9,094 nt of DNA, from positions 1 through 9,094 of the forward strand of contig CAYOEZ010000199.1 in assembly GCA_964402955.1 (NCBI GenBank), in the 5' to 3' direction. Positions 6,869 through 9,094 of this stretch are shown piece after piece. Within the stretch, counting starts at the first letter, position 1. The number at the start of each line of letters is the position of its first letter. Under the pieces are notes generated by a model. It had not been told where the DNA came from. It saw nothing but the letters and a program-made list of their open reading frames with translations, and searched no databases. The stretch is from CAYOEZ01 sp964402955 (lineage in GTDB: Bacteria > Chloroflexota > DTOL01 > DAOUCN01). The position numbers were made by a program, and so were the translations under genes.

Positions 6869-8012
6869 GAAACGCGTTCTCGGACTGCTTTCTGTCGTAG
6901 CCCTGCTGGCGCTTGCACCGCTCGCGCTGTCGCGCCGCAGCACGCCGCGCCCGCCCCAACTCATTGCCGCCGCCAGCGCGCCCACCGGTTTTGCCCGCGC
7001 CGGCAGCGACCTGACGCCCACCTTTCCGGTTGACTTTGGGCCACATCCCGATTTCCAGACTGAATGGTGGTACTACACCGGTAATCTGGCCACCAGCGAC
7101 GGCCGCCGCTTCGGCTATCAGCTCACCTTCTTCCGCCGCGCCCTCGAGCCGGCCGGACAGCGCCAGGCACGAGCCTCGGCCTGGGCCACCGACCAGGTCT
7201 ACCTGGCTCATTTCGCGCTCACGAACGTCAGCGACCGTCGCTTCAACGCGGTCGAGCGGTTCGCGCGTGGCGCGGCAGGGCTGGCCGGGGCGCAGGCGTC
7301 GCCCTATGCCGTCTGGATCGACGACTGGCGCGTCGCTGAGATCGCTCCGGGCGTGCGGCGTCTGCACGCAACTCAGGGAGATCTTGTGCTCGACCTGACG
7401 CTCAGCGATCGCAAGGGGCCGATTCTGCAAGGGCAGAACGGCTACAGCCAGAAGGGGCCAGACCCCGGCAATGCGTCAGGCTACTACAGCCTGACGCGCC
7501 TGGCATCGACCGGAACAATCCTGATCGGCCCGACGACCTATCAGGTCAGCGGATTCAGTTGGATGGACCACGAGTGGAGCACCAGTGCACTGGCTGCCGA
7601 TCAGGTGGGCTGGGACTGGTTTGCGCTGCAACTCGACGACGGCAGCGAGATCATGCTCTTCACAATCCGCAAGGCCGACGGGAGCATCGATGACTTCTCC
7701 AGCGGCGCCTTCATTGCCGCCGACGGCAGCACGCGCCGCCTGAGTCGGCGGGATTTCACCATTGCCAGCAGCGCCGTCTGGCGTAGCCCGCATTCCGGCG
7801 CGGCCTACCCTGCCCGATGGACGGTCACGATTCCTTCCGAGGACATAACGTTGACCATCGAGCCATATCTCGCCGATCAGGAACTCAACGTCTCCTTCAC
7901 GTATTGGGAGGGCGCTGTCCACATGAGTGGACGGCATGCCGGCAAAACAGTAGGCGGCGACGGTTATGTCGAGTTAACCGGCTACGCTGCATCCATGCAG
8001 GGACAATTCTGA
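6861..8012 (+). CDS. Secreted AttH/CrtC-like lipocalin-fold protein (COG5621, carotenoid 1,2-hydratase superfamily)
   Basis: This is a 383-residue protein with a hydrophobic N-terminal segment (residues 5-23, after KKR) acting as a signal peptide or anchor. It starts with TTG at 6861-6863, inside the last codons of the permease (8-base overlap), with GGAGG 9 bases upstream; no other Met is near. Family marks in order: PVDFGPHPDFQTEWWYYTGNL (split around 56-75, with EWWYYTGNL at 68), GYQLTFFR (85-92), NGYSQKG (193-199), WMDHEW (235-240), GWDWFALQLDDG (250-261), and a final YWEGAV then GYVELTGY (368-375). These are typical of AttH and of the CrtC N-terminal (PF07143) and lipocalin-like (PF17186) domains. 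AttH proteins are called predicted secreted hydrolases, whereas true CrtC hydrates carotenoid end groups; activity cannot be assigned from sequence alone. It forms one operon with the ATPase and permease. Confidence 0.92.
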   Translation: MSKKRVLGLLSVVALLALAPLALSRRSTPRPPQLIAAASAPTGFARAGSDLTPTFPVDFGPHPDFQTEWWYYTGNLATSDGRRFGYQLTFFRRALEPAGQRQARASAWATDQVYLAHFALTNVSDRRFNAVERFARGAAGLAGAQASPYAVWIDDWRVAEIAPGVRRLHATQGDLVLDLTLSDRKGPILQGQNGYSQKGPDPGNASGYYSLTRLASTGTILIGPTTYQVSGFSWMDHEWSTSALAADQVGWDWFALQLDDGSEIMLFTIRKADGSIDDFSSGAFIAADGSTRRLSRRDFTIASSAVWRSPHSGAAYPARWTVTIPSEDITLTIEPYLADQELNVSFTYWEGAVHMSGRHAGKTVGGDGYVELTGYAASMQGQF

Positions 8013-8080
8013 ATGAGCAAGAAGCGATGGTGAAACTGCTGCGCTCGCGGTAGACTAACAGAACAGTGTCGTAACCAACA

Positions 8081-8110
8081 CATCGCACAGGGTAGCGTTA
8101 TTGTGCGATG
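8081..8110. promoter_or_regulatory. Perfect 9-bp inverted repeat after the Att operon and before the next promoter
   Basis: CATCGCACA at 8081-8089 pairs exactly with TGTGCGATG at 8102-8110 around a 12-base loop. It begins 69 bases after the AttH-like stop codon and ends 5 bases before the next gene's candidate -35. There is no T-run after either arm, so a simple intrinsic terminator is not supported. It may be an operator or a factor-dependent 3' hairpin. Confidence 0.45.
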
Positions 8111-8114
8111 CTCA

Positions 8115-8145
8115 TTGATACAAAATCGACGGCATGTGTTATAAT
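8115..8145 (+). promoter_or_regulatory. Promoter with extended -10 for the small ORF and propeller gene
   Basis: A perfect TATAAT (8140-8145) is preceded by TG at 8137-8138, giving TGnTATAAT. A TTGATA -35 (8115-8120) lies 19 bases upstream, longer than ideal, which an extended -10 tolerates. Transcription would start near 8152, about 55 bases before the ATG at 8207. The intergenic region is clearly more AT-rich than its surroundings here. Confidence 0.65.
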
Positions 8146-8168
8146 ATCAAAAGTCAGCAATCGCCGTG

Positions 8169-8185
8169 TAAGATAGGCTATCTTA
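8169..8185. promoter_or_regulatory. 17-base palindrome, probable operator
   Basis: TAAGATAG-G-CTATCTTA is a perfect 8-bp dyad around a single central base. It lies roughly 17-34 bases downstream of the predicted transcription start and upstream of the ribosome binding site of the 42-codon ORF. That position and symmetry fit binding of a dimeric repressor that blocks transcription. No regulator gene is encoded nearby in this window, so its partner is unknown. Confidence 0.55.
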
Positions 8186-8206
8186 GAGAGAGCCTGGCGA
8201 GGACTC

Positions 8207-8335
8207 ATGCTACCTCTCATTCTGGTAGCTCTGCTCGTTCTCATTGTCGGCCCTTTGCTGATCCCAATTCCACCGCTCAAGAAGATGAAGCCCCAAACAT
8301 GGACAGCAAAAACTGGTAGGAGGTCAATCAGATGA
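8207..8335 (+). CDS. Small hydrophobic membrane protein (42 residues), translationally coupled to the propeller gene
   Basis: This short frame starts at ATG 8207, 4 bases after a GCGAGGA ribosome binding site, and ends with TGA 8333-8335 overlapping the next ATG (ATGA). The product begins MLPLILVALLVLIVGPLLIP, a single membrane helix, followed by the turn IPPLKKMKPQ and a basic tail ending RRSIR. The helix-then-PIPPL pattern resembles the N-terminal anchor of some membrane-tethered alpha/beta hydrolases I recall from Chloroflexota, so this could also be a truncated gene start. Against that, it sits properly between promoter, ribosome binding site and a coupled downstream start. I do not recognise a function; a leader peptide or small membrane partner of the propeller protein are both possible. 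Confidence 0.5.
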   Translation: MLPLILVALLVLIVGPLLIPIPPLKKMKPQTWTAKTGRRSIR

Positions 8336-9094
8336 GTAAGCAGAGCAAGCGTTTGTCCTCGGCCGGGTCTGTCAGGCACGCACGCCTTCGTTCGTGGCTC
8401 ATCATGGGCCTCGCATTGGCTCTGTTAATGACACTGGCTGCCGGCGCGCAGGGGCTACAGCCAGCCGCCGCTCCGCTGCCCCCTGCGCCGTCATCAGAAC
8501 AAGATACAGGGGTGAAGCTACAGGACAGCCAGAACGTGGAGCTTGTTGGCCACATTGGGGGCGCGAGCTTCGCTGTCGCCGTCAGCGGCACCCTGGCCTA
8601 TCTGGGCGTCGGGCCTCGCCTGGTGATCCTCAACATCGCCGGTCCCGCGCACCCCGCCGTCATCGGGCAAACCAGCGTCTTCCCTGGCATTGTGCAGGGT
8701 GTGGCGGTCGCGGGCAACTACGCTTACGTCGCCGCCGGGAGTGGCGGGCTGCGCATCATCAACGTGGCCAACCCGGCCGCGCCCACACAGGTCGGGTTCT
8801 ACGACACGCCAGGGTCTGCCTTGGGCGTTGCCGTGGCAGGCAGCTACGCCTACGTCGCCGATGGGAATAGCGGCCTGCGCATCATCAACATCGCCGACCC
8901 GGCCGCGCCCACGGAGGTCGGGTTCTACGACACGCCAGGGGCTGCCCGGGGTGTAGCGGTAGCGGGCAGCTACGCCTACGTCGCCGATGGGGGAAGCGGT
9001 CTGCGCGCCATAAGTGTCGCCAACCCGGCCGCGCCGACGGAGGTCGGGTTCTACGACACGCCAGGGTCTGCCCGGGGCGTGGCGGTGGCGGGCA
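8332..9094 (+). CDS. Secreted LVIVD-repeat beta-propeller protein, partial at right edge
   Basis: The open frame starts at ATG 8332, with AGGAGG 8 bases upstream, and is still open after 254 codons at the window end. It begins with a basic region followed by the hydrophobic stretch SWLIMGLALALLMTLAAG (21-38), a signal peptide with a likely cut near the Ala-rich segment 35-47, so the protein is exported. After a Pro/Ala-rich linker come 42-residue repeats of LVIVD type (PF08309). A diverged first copy (about 79-120) holds LVILNIAGPAHPAVIG. Copies from residue 123 onward carry GVAVAGSYAYVADG, SGLRIINIADPAAPTEVG and FYDTPG. Such repeats fold into beta-propeller blades and serve as extracellular binding or structural surfaces; no catalytic motif is visible. 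It shares the promoter and coupled start with the 42-residue ORF. How many blades or which C-terminal domain follow is outside the window. Confidence 0.9.
   Translation, partial: MSKQSKRLSSAGSVRHARLRSWLIMGLALALLMTLAAGAQGLQPAAAPLPPAPSSEQDTGVKLQDSQNVELVGHIGGASFAVAVSGTLAYLGVGPRLVILNIAGPAHPAVIGQTSVFPGIVQGVAVAGNYAYVAAGSGGLRIINVANPAAPTQVGFYDTPGSALGVAVAGSYAYVADGNSGLRIINIADPAAPTEVGFYDTPGAARGVAVAGSYAYVADGGSGLRAISVANPAAPTEVGFYDTPGSARGVAVAG
8698..9094 (+). repeat. 126-bp tandem repeat array inside the propeller gene
   Basis: Units begin at 8698, 8824, 8950 and 9076 (the last cut by the window end), each exactly 126 bases or 42 codons. Parts are identical at nucleotide level: the 24-base block that encodes VGFYDTPG recurs unchanged at 8791, 8917 and 9043. 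Differences between units are few and mostly in the first third. Synonymous identity shows recent duplication or gene conversion, and the array may be hard to assemble correctly. Confidence 0.93.

Noticed and set aside
5798..7021. 407-codon minus-strand open frame opposite the permease
   Set aside because: Mirror frame of a well-supported membrane protein, with a composition dominated by Arg, His, Asp and Gly and no domain motif.
8134..8319. 61-codon plus-strand frame spanning the promoter and leader
   Set aside because: It begins inside the -10 region, has no ribosome binding site and reads as unstructured Ser/His/Arg-rich sequence; the overlapping 42-codon frame is better supported.

Overview
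The window is GC-rich DNA from a bacterium. Dense gene packing, ATGA start/stop overlaps, an AttEFGH-like transporter operon, LVIVD-repeat propellers and a GAF-SpoIIE phosphatase suggest a Chloroflexota-type genome (Anaerolineae or Caldilineae-like). This assignment is inference from gene content, not from a marker gene. No rRNA, tRNA, CRISPR array, insertion sequence or phage gene was seen.

Layout. (1) Positions 1-2714, minus strand: a two-gene unit made of an M3-family zinc oligopeptidase (start 2624) followed after about 30 bases by a GAF-SpoIIE (RsbU-type) phosphatase that runs off the left edge. An extended -10 promoter and a perfect 10-bp inverted repeat lie in the peptidase leader. (2) Positions about 2786-3582: a stretch without an intact gene that holds two decayed, head-to-head remnants. 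On the minus strand is a piece of a CarH/LitR-like cobalamin-binding light-responsive regulator. On the plus strand is a lycopene-cyclase-domain (CrtYcd type) gene with an in-frame stop and shifted frames. Both lack their N-termini, as if the shared divergent promoter region had been deleted. This looks like a fossil carotenoid locus. (3) Positions 3588-8012, plus strand: a three-gene overlapping operon of a LolD/MacB-class ABC ATPase, a ten-helix FtsX-domain permease and a secreted AttH/CrtC-like lipocalin-fold protein. The dead cyclase ends 5 bases before the ATPase start, so the export operon and the carotenoid genes probably once formed one unit. (4) Positions 8013-9094: an intergenic control region with a 9-bp inverted repeat, an extended -10 promoter and a 17-base palindrome. 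It is followed by an unlisted 42-codon hydrophobic ORF, translationally coupled by ATGA to a secreted LVIVD-repeat beta-propeller protein that leaves the window at the right edge and is built from nearly identical 126-bp tandem units.

The most interesting reading is that a CarH-controlled carotenoid locus has lost its regulator and cyclase, while the co-oriented Att-type export operon with its CrtC-like secreted partner has stayed intact.
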